64,000 bases of DNA from Halioglobus japonicus (GCF_001983995.1 NZ_CP019450.1:2356001-2420000), one strand, 5' to 3'. Counted from the first letter of the stretch, positions 36,336-46,390 are shown. Notes: generated by a model not told the origin, from the sequence alone. Translations and numbers: made by a program.

Positions 36336-37511
36336 ATGCTGATCAACTTCTTCCACGGCCTGCGCGACGCAGGTGTACCGGTGACCACACGCGAACTCCT
36401 CGATTTGCTCGAGGGCATGAAACAGCGTGTGGTGTTCGGTTCGATGGACGAATTTTACTATTTCAGCCGCACCTGCATGGTGAAGGATGAAAAGTACTTC
36501 GATCGCTTTGATAAAGCCTTCGGTCTGCATTTCAAGGACCTGGAAGCACTCGACGATGTGATCGAGGCAATGATACCCGATGACTGGCTGCGCTCGGAGT
36601 TCCTGAAGAACCTGAGCGAGGAAGATAAGGCCAAGATCGAATCCCTCGGTGGTCTCGAGAAACTGATTGAGGAGTTCAAGAAGCGCCTCGAAGAACAGGA
36701 AAAACGCCACGAAGGGGGCAACAAGTGGATAGGTACCGGTGGTACCTCGCCTTTTGGCCAGGAAGGCTATCACCCTGAAGGTATTCGCGTTGGCCCCAAC
36801 GGCAAGAATAAAAAGGCCGTTAAAGTCTGGGACAAGAGAGATTTCAAGAACCTCGACGACAGCGTTGAGCTCGGTACCCGTAATATCAAGGTCGCCATGC
36901 GACGCCTGCGCAAGTTCGCTCGCACTGGCGCCGCCGATGAGCTCGATCTGGATGACACCATTACCTCGACTGCGCGCAATGCCGGGCTGCTCGATATTAA
37001 AATGGTTCCAGAGCGTCACAATGCCGTGAAGGTGCTGCTGTTCTTCGACGTTGGTGGGTCAATGGATCCTCATGTAAAAGTGTGCGAGGAGCTGTTTTCA
37101 GCGGCGCGTACCGAGTTCAAGCACATGGAGTATTTTTACTTCCACAACTTTCTCTATGAGAGCGTGTGGAAGAACAATATCCGTCGCCACAATGAACGCA
37201 CGCCGCTGCTGGATATTCTCCACAAGTACAGCCACGACTATAAGGTCATCTTTGTCGGCGACGCCTCCATGTCACCGTATGAAATCCTCCAGCCCGGCGG
37301 CAGTGTCGAGCATTGGAACGAGGAGTCTGGCGAGGTGTGGTTCCGGCGTCTGCAGGAAGTCTACGACAAGGTGATCTGGATTAACCCGGTTCCCGAGGAA
37401 GACTGGCAATACACCCAATCGGTTAGCATTACCCACAAATTGCTGGAGGGACAAATGTATCCTTTGACCCTCAAGGGCCTGGAAGAGGGGATGTCGTTCC
37501 TCTCCAAGTAG
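36336..37511 (+). CDS. CoxE-like VWA domain protein, partner of the MoxR ATPase
   Basis: Protein of 391 residues: N-terminal helical region with a highly charged segment (EEFKKRLEEQEKRHEGG), then a C-terminal VWA domain whose MIDAS reads FFDVGGSMDPH (Gly where most have Ser, still DxGxS-like) and IFVGDASMSPYEI. No signal peptide, so cytoplasmic. Such proteins pair with MoxR ATPases, as CoxD/CoxE do in CO dehydrogenase maturation. No obvious client metalloenzyme gene is adjacent. The stop is 7 bases from the convergent methyltransferase gene. Confidence 0.87.
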   Translation: MLINFFHGLRDAGVPVTTRELLDLLEGMKQRVVFGSMDEFYYFSRTCMVKDEKYFDRFDKAFGLHFKDLEALDDVIEAMIPDDWLRSEFLKNLSEEDKAKIESLGGLEKLIEEFKKRLEEQEKRHEGGNKWIGTGGTSPFGQEGYHPEGIRVGPNGKNKKAVKVWDKRDFKNLDDSVELGTRNIKVAMRRLRKFARTGAADELDLDDTITSTARNAGLLDIKMVPERHNAVKVLLFFDVGGSMDPHVKVCEELFSAARTEFKHMEYFYFHNFLYESVWKNNIRRHNERTPLLDILHKYSHDYKVIFVGDASMSPYEILQPGGSVEHWNEESGEVWFRRLQEVYDKVIWINPVPEEDWQYTQSVSITHKLLEGQMYPLTLKGLEEGMSFLSK

Positions 37512-37518
37512 CGCCGTC

Positions 37519-38289
37519 CTACATCCTGTCAGCGTAGGCGATCAGGCTTGCGGTGACAGCGACATTGAGTGATTCAACCCCATTGTTCATGGGTATCGAC
37601 AAGCCTTGCTGGGCGAGTTTACTGACGGCGACGGAGACGCCGTCGGTCTCATTGCCGAGCACGTAGATGCAGTGTCCTGCGGGGCGATAGGCAAACAGAT
37701 CTATCCGCGCGTCCGCCTCCAGGGTGCACACCTCAAAGCCGTTATGCTGGCACTGCTGCAGGGCTTCGGGCAATGCCTGGCAGGTGAGCACCGGCGCCCG
37801 GTATAAGGTGCCGGCGCTGGCTTTGACGACCAGTGGCCCCGGTGCCGCATTGCCTTTGCGCGACCACAGCAGGCCGTCGATGTTGCCGGCCGCCGCCGAG
37901 CGGACGATCATGCCAATGTTTTGCGGATTGGTAATACCGTCCAGGGCGAGCAGCCGCTGTCGGGGTTTGCCCTCCAGGTTATTCAGATAACTCTCCACAG
38001 ACTGAAACGCCGGGCACAAGACATCCAGGGCGACGCCCTGATCCTGTTTGCCATTGCGGGATATACGCGCCAGTTCCTCCCGGGAGTGGCGCTTGATCGT
38101 TACGCCGCGTTGCTCTGCGGCTGCCAGTAACTCACCGACGATGCCGCCTTCGCGATTGCTGTGAGCCAGATGCAGGGTCTGGCAATCCAGGTCGCGATCC
38201 CGCAGGGCTTCCAGCGCTGGTTTACGTCCGTACAAGGTCAGCATGCGGTCGAAATAGCTGCGCTTCTCGGTATAGCTGGTGTCGCTCAT
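37519..38289 (-). CDS. SpoU/TrmH family RNA methyltransferase
   Basis: Protein of 256 residues from ATG 38289. An N-terminal substrate-binding domain (LTLYGRKPALEAL) is followed by the SPOUT knot: motif 1 LDGITNPQNIGMIVRSAAA, motif 2 IYVLGNETDGVS, motif 3 LSIPMNNGVESLNVAVTASL. Members 2'-O-methylate rRNA (RlmB type) or tRNA; the target cannot be fixed here. The start overlaps the stop of the AraC gene (ATGA). Confidence 0.88.
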   Translation of the reverse strand: MSDTSYTEKRSYFDRMLTLYGRKPALEALRDRDLDCQTLHLAHSNREGGIVGELLAAAEQRGVTIKRHSREELARISRNGKQDQGVALDVLCPAFQSVESYLNNLEGKPRQRLLALDGITNPQNIGMIVRSAAAGNIDGLLWSRKGNAAPGPLVVKASAGTLYRAPVLTCQALPEALQQCQHNGFEVCTLEADARIDLFAYRPAGHCIYVLGNETDGVSVAVSKLAQQGLSIPMNNGVESLNVAVTASLIAYADRM

Positions 38290-39338
38290 GAGGGCTGGTT
38301 TCCTGCCTGTAGCTGTGCGCGGTAGCGCCCCGGTGAGGTGCCGGTCCACTTCTTGAACGAGCGGTAGAAAGCCGAGTTGTCGGGAAAACCCATAATCGCA
38401 GCAATCGCGTCCAGCGAGAGCTCGGGTCTGTTCATGTAGTGCACGGCCAGCTCGCGACGGAAGTCGTCCTTGAGCTGCTGGAAGCTGGTGCCTTCCTGAG
38501 TAAGTTTGCGGTGCAGGGTGCGCGGCGACATATTCAGCTCCGCGGCGATGTCACTGGCATTGGGTAGTCGCTGGCTGTTGTGCTCAGTCAGTCGTTGCTT
38601 GATTTTCTCCGTCAGTGGATTGAGGTTGCCTGGCGTTTCCCGTTTAACGAGTTGGTAGGGCGCCTGGCGGAGAAAATCGCGCAGCGTGTCTTCGGTTTGT
38701 ACGATGGGCAGTTGCAGCACATTCTCGTGCAGCACCAGTCCGGAGTGTTCGGTACCGAAGCGCACTGGACAGCCAAAGATAGCTTCGTAGGGCTGAGGGT
38801 CTGCCGGTTCGCTCGCACGCAGGTGGATCGCCTGCAGGGGTAACTCGCGACCAATAAGCCAGCTGTAGAAACGGTACATCATTAGCAGCACGTTGGCGTG
38901 ACCGATATGAATACGGTCCTGCTCCAGGGACGCGGAGCGCTCCAGGACACATAAGATCTTGCCATCGCCCTGATCGATAAACAGCGGCTTGGCAGCACCC
39001 TGGATCGCGCGGAACTGGTCGCAGTAGATGAAGAATTCCCGCGCCCGGCGCAAGGCCTGCCCAAGGTTGGGGCAGTGGATGACAAACAGGCACAGCATGC
39101 GAAAAGTGCCTGGTGGCGCGTGGTTTTCCTGGCCCAGGCCAAAGGCCTCGTCCTGGAGGATTTCCATCACCAGCCCGTACAGTTTGCTGTAGCTGTCGGT
39201 GGGAATCTGGCTGGGGAGCGTGGCGGGGTCGTCTTGCAGTGGATTGAAGTCCAGGCCGATCTGCGTCAGGGCCCGGTCCACGGGATAGCCCTGTTCACTG
39301 ACCACGCGCAGCAGTGTGGTCAGTGTTTTAAGGGGCAT
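38286..39338 (-). CDS. AraC family transcriptional regulator (OruR/ArgR-like layout)
   Basis: Protein of 350 residues. The N-terminal 230 residues match the arabinose-binding-type domain of the OruR/PchR-like group (PLKTLTTLLRVVSEQGYPVD). Two helix-turn-helix motifs lie in the C-terminal 100 residues (ASDIAAELNMSPRTLHRKLT and LDAIAAIMGFPDNSAFYRSF). ATG 39338 is preferred over TTG 39347. Such regulators usually control a nearby catabolic operon, but the only linked gene is the methyltransferase, so its target is likely elsewhere. Confidence 0.88.
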   Translation of the reverse strand: MPLKTLTTLLRVVSEQGYPVDRALTQIGLDFNPLQDDPATLPSQIPTDSYSKLYGLVMEILQDEAFGLGQENHAPPGTFRMLCLFVIHCPNLGQALRRAREFFIYCDQFRAIQGAAKPLFIDQGDGKILCVLERSASLEQDRIHIGHANVLLMMYRFYSWLIGRELPLQAIHLRASEPADPQPYEAIFGCPVRFGTEHSGLVLHENVLQLPIVQTEDTLRDFLRQAPYQLVKRETPGNLNPLTEKIKQRLTEHNSQRLPNASDIAAELNMSPRTLHRKLTQEGTSFQQLKDDFRRELAVHYMNRPELSLDAIAAIMGFPDNSAFYRSFKKWTGTSPGRYRAQLQAGNQPS

Positions 39339-39358
39339 GGTGTTCAAAGCTCGCTGCC

Positions 39359-40255
39359 TTAGCTAAAGCTTTCGGCGAGGGTTGTGACCCGGTCCGCAGA
39401 CTCCTTGATGCGAGCGGCGATTTCTTCGATCTTGGCGCCGGTCATCGGTTCTTTGAAGGATCCGGCAACAAAGCACACCACGGGCAGTTTGTTTTCCACA
39501 AACACCGGGACCGAAATGGTCGAAACGTCGTACTTGGTTTTAGGTTCGATGCGGTCCAGGTGATATTGCTCGTCGCAGAGGTCGATCTGGTATTTGCGCG
39601 CGGCATCTTCTAGTTCGGTCAGGCTCCAGGAATTGTGGATGCGCGACAGTTCGCGAGTGAGTTCGGCCTCAGCCTTGGTTTTCAGGGTGACTTCGTAACC
39701 GCGGGCGCGAATCCCGATCACTGAAACGCGCAGTTTCTGGTCCAGGCGTTCGTTGTAGCCGCCGCGTGATTCGTGGGCGCGGGTGAGCCAGGCCTCCAGG
39801 TGCTTGGCCGGCGAGAACGCGATAAAGCTGCTCGCTACAGGGGCGTCATTGGGCAGGCGCAGGCCCAGCTGGAACGAATTAATCAGCTCGGATGCCTGGC
39901 CATACAGCGCTAATAACACCATGTGTTGCTTGGAGCGACCGGTCACACCAAAACCAATATCCAGATCCGCCTGCAGCGCTTCCAGCTCCGGGCGAGCGTA
40001 CTCAAGCACGGGGAACTGGGCGAAGGCAGCGTTACCCGCGGCAATAATAGAAGGGCCGAGGCGGTAAGCCTTGGTTTTCGGATGTTGGACCAGGAAGCCG
40101 TAGTTGGCCATGGTGGTCAGAATGGCGTGGCAGGTCGCCTTGTTGAGGTTGAGGCGGCGGGTCATCTCGGTCAAGCCGAACGCCTGATCAGGGTTGGCCA
40201 TTAACAGATCGAGAATGGCCAGGGCACGGGCGGTAGGTTGTGAGAATAGGGCCAA
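39359..40255 (-). CDS. IclR family transcriptional regulator
   Basis: Protein of 298 residues with N-terminal winged helix (RALAILDLLMANPDQAFGLT then EMTRRLNLNKATCHAILTTM) and a C-terminal GAF-like effector domain. The arrangement fits IclR regulators of aromatic or acyl compound breakdown. Its stop is 20 bases from the AraC start on the same strand. Effector unknown. Confidence 0.88.
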   Translation of the reverse strand: MALFSQPTARALAILDLLMANPDQAFGLTEMTRRLNLNKATCHAILTTMANYGFLVQHPKTKAYRLGPSIIAAGNAAFAQFPVLEYARPELEALQADLDIGFGVTGRSKQHMVLLALYGQASELINSFQLGLRLPNDAPVASSFIAFSPAKHLEAWLTRAHESRGGYNERLDQKLRVSVIGIRARGYEVTLKTKAEAELTRELSRIHNSWSLTELEDAARKYQIDLCDEQYHLDRIEPKTKYDVSTISVPVFVENKLPVVCFVAGSFKEPMTGAKIEEIAARIKESADRVTTLAESFS

Positions 40256-40339
40256 AGCGTCAGCTCCCTTTTAGTTGGTGTACCTGAGCAAAATAAATGG
40301 TATGAATTCTTGTACCTTGCGGTTATGGTACCGCTCCAG

Positions 40340-40355
40340 CTTGAGGTACTTCAAG
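40340..40355. promoter_or_regulatory. Imperfect palindrome upstream of the IclR and glutaredoxin-like genes
   Basis: CTTGAGGTACTTCAAG has 5-bp CTTGA/TCAAG arms around GGTACT, in the 158-base divergent gap. TGTACC/GGTACC elements recur at 40272, 40312 and 40327. It could be the IclR operator; the evidence is only symmetry and position. Confidence 0.35.
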
Positions 40356-40413
40356 CCTTGAGTGGGGCGACATAATAGTGGCCGAATTCAGCAGAGACAA
40401 TGAGAATTAAGGA

Positions 40414-40632
40414 ATGTTAACCCTGTTCGGAACATCAGCCTGTCACCTGTGCGAGCTGGCCGAGGCACTTCTGGTGCAGGCGGGTGCCGGCTTTGAGCAT
40501 GTAGATATCAGTGAATCTGACGATTTATTCGAGCGTTACGGGACGACGATCCCGGTTGTGCGCACAGAAGAGGGCCGGGAGCTGAACTGGCCCTTCGACG
40601 CACAAATGCTCGCTGAGTTTCTTGCCGGCTAG
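40414..40632 (+). CDS. Glutaredoxin-like small thioredoxin-fold protein
   Basis: Protein of 72 residues, one minimal thioredoxin fold: active site SACHLCELA (CxxC as CHLC) and the cis-Pro segment TTIPVVRT. Probably a cytoplasmic thiol oxidoreductase of the glutaredoxin/DUF836 type. Single gene, convergent with the universal stress gene 12 bases away. Confidence 0.87.
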   Translation: MLTLFGTSACHLCELAEALLVQAGAGFEHVDISESDDLFERYGTTIPVVRTEEGRELNWPFDAQMLAEFLAG

Positions 40633-40644
40633 CGGCTGTTCTCG

Positions 40645-41079
40645 CTATGAGCCGACGCGCACCGCCAGCACGTCACAGCTGGCGCCGTGGAGTACGCCGT
40701 TGGCGGTAGACCCCATGAGCAGGGCGAGACCATAGCGGCCGTGGCTGCCGACCACGATCAGGTCGGCGCTGATCTTTTCCGCCACGGCGTGAATCTCCAC
40801 CTCGGGGCGCCCCAGCAGAATGTGTTGGTGATCAGCGGCAATACCGTTTTTCTCAGCGAAACGCTGTAACTGGCCGGTGGCCTGTTCCTGGATTTCGTCC
40901 TGAAGGCCTGAGAAGTCCATGGGGATGTCGACGCCATAGGCGAAGCTGAGGGGTTCTATGACATGTACAAGGTGGAGTTCGCTGCCAGCAGACGTGGCAA
41001 TAGCGCGCGCTCGCGCCGCAACCAGGTCAGATTCTTCGCTGAGGTCGATGGCAACAACCACTTTCGAGTACTGCGACAT
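40645..41079 (-). CDS. Universal stress protein, UspA family
   Basis: Protein of 144 residues, one Usp domain: KVVVAIDLSEESD at the start, IVVGSHGRYGLALLMGSTAN (GxxGxRGxxxxxxGSxxN-like nucleotide loop) and the end HGASCDVLAVRV. Small cytoplasmic dimer, probably ATP-binding. Regulation not evident. Confidence 0.92.
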   Translation of the reverse strand: MSQYSKVVVAIDLSEESDLVAARARAIATSAGSELHLVHVIEPLSFAYGVDIPMDFSGLQDEIQEQATGQLQRFAEKNGIAADHQHILLGRPEVEIHAVAEKISADLIVVGSHGRYGLALLMGSTANGVLHGASCDVLAVRVGS

Positions 41080-41195
41080 ATATAGCCTCCCCGCAGGCTT
41101 TTTTCACGCTTCTATTTATAGCATAGAATAGTCGCCGAACAACGGGACACGGCTGCTTCTGCGGCGTAAGTTTGATCTGGGTCAGGAAACCACCT

Positions 41196-41651
41196 TTGGA
41201 AATTTTTCTTATCATTTTCGTGATCGCGGTGGCGCTGGCACCGTTGACCCATTTCATCCCCAGCAAGCGCCAGCGGCAGGTGGCCGGAATGAGAGAGTAT
41301 GCCGCGGTCCATGGCCTGTTCGTCGAGTTCCGGGACCTTCCTGGCAGTGATCGCGTGTTACCGGGGCAGGCCCGGCGCCCCGAGCAAATCATTTATTACG
41401 GCAGGCGCCTTCCGGCATCGCGTGGCGAGCCTCGTTCGAGGTTGGCCTGGCGAATTGAGGAAGGTGAGTGGCGGGGCGTGGGTCACCGACAGCCGCCGCC
41501 AGAACAGACTGCGCTGCTGCCCGCAGAAATACTGGCCCTCAGCCAGGAAGAGGGCAGTTGTGGGATCTACTGGTCAGAGCCCGAAGAACAGGGTCAGGTT
41601 GAGCAAATTGTCACGGCCCTGGAGGCCTGGTCAGAGGCACTCTCGGCGTGA
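41196..41651 (+). CDS. Membrane-anchored hypothetical protein preceding topA
   Basis: Protein of 151 residues from TTG 41196, chosen for AGGAAA eight bases upstream. One N-terminal helix (FLIIFVIAVALAPLTHFIP) then a soluble cytoplasmic domain containing REYAAVHGLFVEFRDLP and a conserved-looking WRIEEGEWRGV. Similar proteins in pseudomonads are sometimes labelled YajC-like because of the N-terminal helix, but I see no solid basis for that. Function unknown. Confidence 0.65.
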   Translation: MEIFLIIFVIAVALAPLTHFIPSKRQRQVAGMREYAAVHGLFVEFRDLPGSDRVLPGQARRPEQIIYYGRRLPASRGEPRSRLAWRIEEGEWRGVGHRQPPPEQTALLPAEILALSQEEGSCGIYWSEPEEQGQVEQIVTALEAWSEALSA

Positions 41652-41756
41652 CCCGCCTCGGGGGCGAAACACGATTTTTCTTGACCCGTCCGGGCGGTGG
41701 CCTTATATATGCCCCTTTTTGCTGCCGCACCCGGCACCCAATGTCAGCAGGATGAG

Positions 41757-44408
41757 ATGGGAAAATCACTCGTAATCGTCGAGTCGCCCGCCAAGGCGAA
41801 GACAATCAACAAGTACCTGGGCAAGGACTATGTGGTTAAATCCAGCGTGGGGCATATTCGTGATCTGCCCACCGCCGGCAGTGCCACCGCCAAGGTAGAT
41901 CCCAAGGAGCGGGCTGCCCAGGCGGCGATTACCCGCAAGATGGGGTCGGAAGAGAAGGCCGCCCACAAGAAGAAGAAAGCGCGCGAGCAATTGATTCGCC
42001 GCATGGGTATCGACCCCGAAAATGGTTGGGACGCCAACTACCAGGTCCTCCCCGGCAAAGAAAAGGTGGTCAACGAGCTGAAAAAGCTCGCCGAAGACTC
42101 CGACGCTATCTATCTCGCGACCGACCTTGATCGCGAGGGAGAAGCCATTGCCTGGCACCTGCGCGAGGCCATAGGCGGTGACGATAGTCGCTACCAGCGC
42201 GTGGTATTTAACGAAATCACCAAGAAGGCGATTACCGAGGCCTTTGAAGAGCCGGCGGTACTCGACCAGAACCGGGTGAACGCCCAGCAGGCGCGTCGTT
42301 TCCTTGATCGCGTGGTGGGCTACATGGTCTCGCCATTGCTGTGGGCGAAGGTTGCGCGGGGCCTGTCTGCCGGTCGGGTGCAATCGGTCGCGGTCCGTCT
42401 GATCGTCGAGCGCGAGCGCGAAATCCACGCCTTTATTCCCGAGGAATACTGGGAAGTGCACGCCGACCTGGCCTCCAAGGATGCCTCGGAAGTGCGTTTT
42501 CAGGTTAAGCGTCACAAGGGAGAGAATTTCCGCCCTGGCGATGAGGCGACCACACTGACAGCCACCGCAGAGCTGGAAACCCTGCCTTACGCCGTCAGTA
42601 AGCGCGAGGACAAACCCACGCGCTCCAAACCGCCTGCGCCCTATATCACCTCGACGCTGCAGCAAGCCGCTTCCACCCGGCTGGGCTTTAGCGTGAAGAA
42701 GACCATGATGATGGCTCAGCGCCTCTACGAGGCCGGTTACATCACCTATATGCGAACCGACTCCACGAATCTGAGTGCCGAGGCGGTGGCCGCCTGTCGC
42801 GATTACATCGGCAACAACTTCCCGCCGCGTTACCTGCCGGAGAGCGCCAATCTGTACTCATCCAAAGAGGGTGCACAGGAAGCGCACGAGGCCATTCGTC
42901 CGTCAGATGTCAATGTGTCGCAAACCTCGCTGAAGGGCATGGAGCGCGACGCAGAGCGCCTCTATGAACTGATCTGGCGTCAGTTTGTGGCCTGTCAGAT
43001 GCCGGCAGCGGAATACACGTCAACCACCGTGACCGCGGCTGCAGGCGAGTACGAGCTCACCGCCAAGGGACGCATAATCCGGTTTGATGGCTACACCCGA
43101 GTGCAGGCGCCTGCTGCGCGCAAAGGCGACGATACGGTACTGCCCGATCTGAAAGAGGGTGACGCGCTGTCACTCAAGAAACTCGATCCTGCCCAGCACT
43201 TTACCAAGCCCACCCCGCGCTATGGTGAGGCCAGCCTGGTGCGCGAGCTTGAAAAGCGCGGCATCGGCCGGCCATCAACCTACGCGTCGATTATCTCCAC
43301 CATCCAGGATCGCGGCTATGTGCGCCTGGAAAACAAACGCTTTTATGCTGAGAAGATGGGCGATATCGTCACCCAGCGACTACAGCGCAGTTTTACTGAC
43401 CTGCTCGACTACGGCTTTACCGCCAATATGGAAGAGCGGTTGGATGACGTGGCTGATGGCAAGCGCGACTGGCGAGATCTGCTGGACGCCTTCTATGCCG
43501 AGTTCAGCGACCTGCTCGAAACGGCCAATGAACCGGAGCCCGTGGGCATGCAGCCCAATGAGCCCACCATGACCGATATCGCCTGCGATAAATGCGGGCG
43601 TCCGATGCAAATTCGCACTGCCAGTACGGGGGTGTTCCTGGGGTGCTCCGGATACGCGCTGCCGCCGAAAGAGCGCTGCAAGAACACCATAAATCTGACC
43701 TCGGGGGATGAGGCCATCCGCGAGGATGCAGATGACGAGGCCGAATCTCGCCAGCTGTTGGAACGCCATCGCTGTACCAAATGCAACTCGGCCATGGACA
43801 GCTACCTGATCGACGAAGATCGCAAGCTGCATGTCTGTGGCAACAACCCCGATTGCGACGGCTTCGAGGTCGAGCACGGCAAGTTCAAGATCAAGGGGTA
43901 CGAGGGGCCGACCCTCGAGTGCGATAAGTGCGGTAGTGAAATGCAGCTCAAGAACGGCCGTTTCGGCAAGTACTTCGGCTGTACCAATGAGGAGTGCAAG
44001 AATACCCGCAAGCTGCTCCGCAACGGCGAGCCGGCACCGCCCAAAATGGATCCGGTGCCGATGCCGGAGCTGGCATGCGAGAAGGTCGACGATCACTACG
44101 TGCTGCGCGATGGCGCCGCTGGTATGTTCCTCGCCGCCAGCGGGTTCCCGCGCAACCGGGAAACCCGTGCGCCGTTTGTGGATGAGCTGCTGCCGCACAA
44201 GGAAGCCATCGATCCAAAGTACACGTTCATATTCTCTGCGCCGACTGAGGATGACGACGGCAACCGTGCCCAGGTGCGTTACAGCCGTAAGACCAAGGAG
44301 CAGTATGTCATGACCGAGAAGGACGGCAAGGCTACCGGCTGGAAGGCCTACTACCGCGGCGGTAAGTGGGACGTTGAGCAGAGCAAGAGTCGGGCGAAGA
44401 AAAAGTGA
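41757..44408 (+). CDS. topA: DNA topoisomerase I
   Basis: Protein of 883 residues from ATG 41757 ([20 protein letters not shown]). Toprim domain with Glu in VIVESPAKA and the acidic triad [11 protein letters not shown]; active-site Tyr in [12 protein letters not shown]; type IA motif [20 protein letters not shown]. Three C-terminal zinc ribbons: [16 protein letters not shown] and CDKCGSEM, each with a downstream Cys pair, then a basic tail. Relaxes negative supercoils. The frame is open upstream to 41697, but residues before 41757 do not fit the family. Followed by the DUF6586 gene with a 4-base overlap. Confidence 0.97.
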   Translation: MGKSLVIVESPAKAKTINKYLGKDYVVKSSVGHIRDLPTAGSATAKVDPKERAAQAAITRKMGSEEKAAHKKKKAREQLIRRMGIDPENGWDANYQVLPGKEKVVNELKKLAEDSDAIYLATDLDREGEAIAWHLREAIGGDDSRYQRVVFNEITKKAITEAFEEPAVLDQNRVNAQQARRFLDRVVGYMVSPLLWAKVARGLSAGRVQSVAVRLIVEREREIHAFIPEEYWEVHADLASKDASEVRFQVKRHKGENFRPGDEATTLTATAELETLPYAVSKREDKPTRSKPPAPYITSTLQQAASTRLGFSVKKTMMMAQRLYEAGYITYMRTDSTNLSAEAVAACRDYIGNNFPPRYLPESANLYSSKEGAQEAHEAIRPSDVNVSQTSLKGMERDAERLYELIWRQFVACQMPAAEYTSTTVTAAAGEYELTAKGRIIRFDGYTRVQAPAARKGDDTVLPDLKEGDALSLKKLDPAQHFTKPTPRYGEASLVRELEKRGIGRPSTYASIISTIQDRGYVRLENKRFYAEKMGDIVTQRLQRSFTDLLDYGFTANMEERLDDVADGKRDWRDLLDAFYAEFSDLLETANEPEPVGMQPNEPTMTDIACDKCGRPMQIRTASTGVFLGCSGYALPPKERCKNTINLTSGDEAIREDADDEAESRQLLERHRCTKCNSAMDSYLIDEDRKLHVCGNNPDCDGFEVEHGKFKIKGYEGPTLECDKCGSEMQLKNGRFGKYFGCTNEECKNTRKLLRNGEPAPPKMDPVPMPELACEKVDDHYVLRDGAAGMFLAASGFPRNRETRAPFVDELLPHKEAIDPKYTFIFSAPTEDDDGNRAQVRYSRKTKEQYVMTEKDGKATGWKAYYRGGKWDVEQSKSRAKKK

Positions 44409-44866
44409 GTTCCGCTCGCGGCCAGGCCAACCATGCGTTGTACCTGGCCCGCATCCTGATTGGCGCCTGGCGCCGTGACCTCGACACCCAGAGCGTGGCG
44501 GCCAAGATCCTGGCCAGTGCCTATTGGCCCGGGGTGCGCAATCACCTGACAAATGCCTACGGCTGGTTTCTTCTGGAAATCACCCGGCCCGGTGGATTGC
44601 CGGAGACGCCGCCACAATGTCTTGCCGAATTACCGGAGATTGTCGCAGGCAAGGCCATGCCCGGTGAGATTCGCGAGTTCCAGCGCCTGGAGCGGGAGGG
44701 CTGGATTGGCGCCATGTTATCGGCAGAGAGTGATGCACCGCAGTCATCGTCGATGCAGAACCTGGCGGTGGCAGCCGCCGGTGCCGATCCGGAGCAGGCC
44801 GAGACCTGGGCAAACCTGCTACAGCAGCTGTTCGACCGCATGGGCGACTCCCTCGACGAGTACTAG
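44405..44866 (+). CDS. DUF6586 family protein
   Basis: Protein of 153 residues, mostly helical ([28 protein letters not shown]), without membrane segment. It resembles the small proteins found directly after topA in pseudomonads (DUF6586). The GTG start overlaps the topA stop. Function unknown. Confidence 0.7.
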   Translation: MSSARGQANHALYLARILIGAWRRDLDTQSVAAKILASAYWPGVRNHLTNAYGWFLLEITRPGGLPETPPQCLAELPEIVAGKAMPGEIREFQRLEREGWIGAMLSAESDAPQSSSMQNLAVAAAGADPEQAETWANLLQQLFDRMGDSLDEY

Positions 44867-45038
44867 TTCCGGGGCAGGAGCAGGGCGCTCAGGCGTCTAT
44901 TGCGGCTCTTGCTGCTGTCGCCGCACACTGCCCGCAACTGCGCACCCGTTCACAACTATTCCCGAATAAGCCCTATCGGGCACCCATGGCTGCTGTTATG
45001 ATGAAGTGGCAGTGTTCGCAACAACAGAGGTTTATTGA

Positions 45039-45299
45039 GTGTCTGCATCCTTACTGGAGATTGTCGACCTGGGCGACGGTGAAATCGTTCTGCAACGTGC
45101 TGACGATGATTCCGCGCCGCTGGTGACCATACAGTTCTCCGACGAATCGCGCATGTACCTGATGGAAAACGGACTGGAAGTGGCCAAGGCCATGATTCAG
45201 GCCGGAATTCAGGCCGCGGCCAATATCATGGAACAGAATGAAGCTGAGGCGGATGCCGAAGCTTACGCTGAGCCAGAGGCACCGCGCGTCCTGCACTGA
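45039..45299 (+). CDS. Small conserved acidic protein, unknown function
   Basis: Protein of 86 residues, rich in Glu/Asp/Ala, with a core LLEIVDLGDGEIVLQR and a C-terminal helix AKAMIQAGIQAAANIMEQN. A homologous small gene lies between topA and lexA in P. aeruginosa as far as I recall. Single gene convergent to lexA; the 172 bases upstream hold its promoter and nothing else I can recognise. Confidence 0.7.
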   Translation: MSASLLEIVDLGDGEIVLQRADDDSAPLVTIQFSDESRMYLMENGLEVAKAMIQAGIQAAANIMEQNEAEADAEAYAEPEAPRVLH

Positions 45300-45401
45300 C
45301 AGGCGTTATTCGACATCCCGCCGGGGCGTTGCGCCACCGGCTATCTGCAGCCCCCTGAGGGGCCTGTCAAAGCCCCTACCGCTTTTAAAAACGTCCGCTG
45401 C

Positions 45402-46004
45402 CTAATTGCCGCGGCGCAGCACACCTACACTCAGGCCTTCAATCGCAAACGATTGCTCGCGCAAATCGACCTTGATGGGCTCGAAATCAGGGTTCTCCGG
45501 CAGGAGTTCCAGCAGGTTCTTATCGCGCCCCTGTTGCAGTCGCTTAACGGTGACCTCGTCTTCGATGCGGGCCACAATAATGTCGCCATTATTGGCCACG
45601 GGCGTGCTGTGAACGGCCAGCAGGTCGCCGTCGAAGATACCGATATCGATCATCGAGTCGCCAGTGACGCGCAGGAAATAGTCAGCTGCGGGTTTGAAAA
45701 ATTGGGGCGGGAGGTCGCAGTATTCCTCGATATTCTCCTCGGCGAGCACCGGGTTACCGGCGGCCACCCGACCGACGATGGGAATACCTTGGGTATCGGG
45801 CAATTTAATGCCCCGTGAGGCGCCGGGGATAATTTCAATCGCGCCTTTGCGGGCCAGTGCCTTGAGGTGCTCCTCTGCGGCATTGGCTGATTTGAATCCC
45901 AGTTCGCGGGCTATGTCGGCCCGGGTGGGCGGGAAGCCCGTGTCATCGATATGTGCACGGATAATATCCAGCACCTGTTGCTGCCGCTTGGTAAGCTTGT
46001 CCAT
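45402..46004 (-). CDS. lexA: LexA repressor of the SOS response
   Basis: Protein of 200 residues: winged-helix DNA-binding domain ([20 protein letters not shown]), autocleavage site Ala82-Gly83 in GRVAAGNP, catalytic Ser117 (VTGDSM) and Lys154 (VTVKRL). RecA filaments trigger its self-cleavage. Two perfect SOS boxes lie just before the ATG, so it is tightly autoregulated. Unlike in pseudomonads, no sulA gene follows it. Confidence 0.97.
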   Translation of the reverse strand: MDKLTKRQQQVLDIIRAHIDDTGFPPTRADIARELGFKSANAAEEHLKALARKGAIEIIPGASRGIKLPDTQGIPIVGRVAAGNPVLAEENIEEYCDLPPQFFKPAADYFLRVTGDSMIDIGIFDGDLLAVHSTPVANNGDIIVARIEDEVTVKRLQQGRDKNLLELLPENPDFEPIKVDLREQSFAIEGLSVGVLRRGN

Positions 46005-46015
46005 GTGTGCCCCAT

Positions 46016-46031
46016 CTGTGTATTTATACAG
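46016..46031 (-). promoter_or_regulatory. SOS box 1 of lexA
   Basis: CTGTGTATTTATACAG fits the LexA consensus CTGT-N8-ACAG exactly, 12 bases before the lexA ATG. Confidence 0.95.
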
Positions 46032-46034
46032 GTG

Positions 46035-46050
46035 CTGTGATTATATACAG
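46035..46050 (-). promoter_or_regulatory. SOS box 2 of lexA
   Basis: CTGTGATTATATACAG is a second exact CTGT-N8-ACAG, three bases from box 1 (19-base centre spacing), the layout seen in E. coli lexA. Confidence 0.95.
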
Positions 46051-46072
46051 CATGGGCAGCGGATAACAACGC

Positions 46073-46390
46073 CTAAAAATCCTCCACGCCATACATGGCT
46101 TCGGGCTCGATGGAGTTCAGTGGACTATTCCAGTCTTCCGGTTGCATGGGCAGGTCGGGGTCCAGCAGGTCTTCGTCATCCAGCTCAAAGGCAGAGCGCC
46201 AGTCTTCCGGGGCTTCCGCGCGTTCCAGCAGCATTTCGCGCCAGGCATCGAGGTCGTATTCAGACACTTCGCCATCCAGGTATTGGGTTTCGATGGTGAG
46301 GTTACTGGGATCCCAGTCCACCACCTCGAATAAGGCATTGGTTTGCAGATCCTTGTACCAGCCACCGACAACGGGGCTTAGCATTTTCAT
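46073..46390 (-). CDS. Small acidic protein, DUF6763-like
   Basis: Protein of 105 residues from ATG 46390 (MKMLSPVVGGWYKDLQTNAL), very acidic (DDEDLLDPDLP). The SH3-like opening GGWYKDLQTNALFEVVDWD and QYLDGEVSEYDLDAW suggest the DUF6763 family of uncharacterised small proteins. GGAGG precedes the start. Its stop is only 22 bases beyond SOS box 2, but it is upstream of lexA on the same strand and not under that promoter. Confidence 0.65.
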   Translation of the reverse strand: MKMLSPVVGGWYKDLQTNALFEVVDWDPSNLTIETQYLDGEVSEYDLDAWREMLLERAEAPEDWRSAFELDDEDLLDPDLPMQPEDWNSPLNSIEPEAMYGVEDF

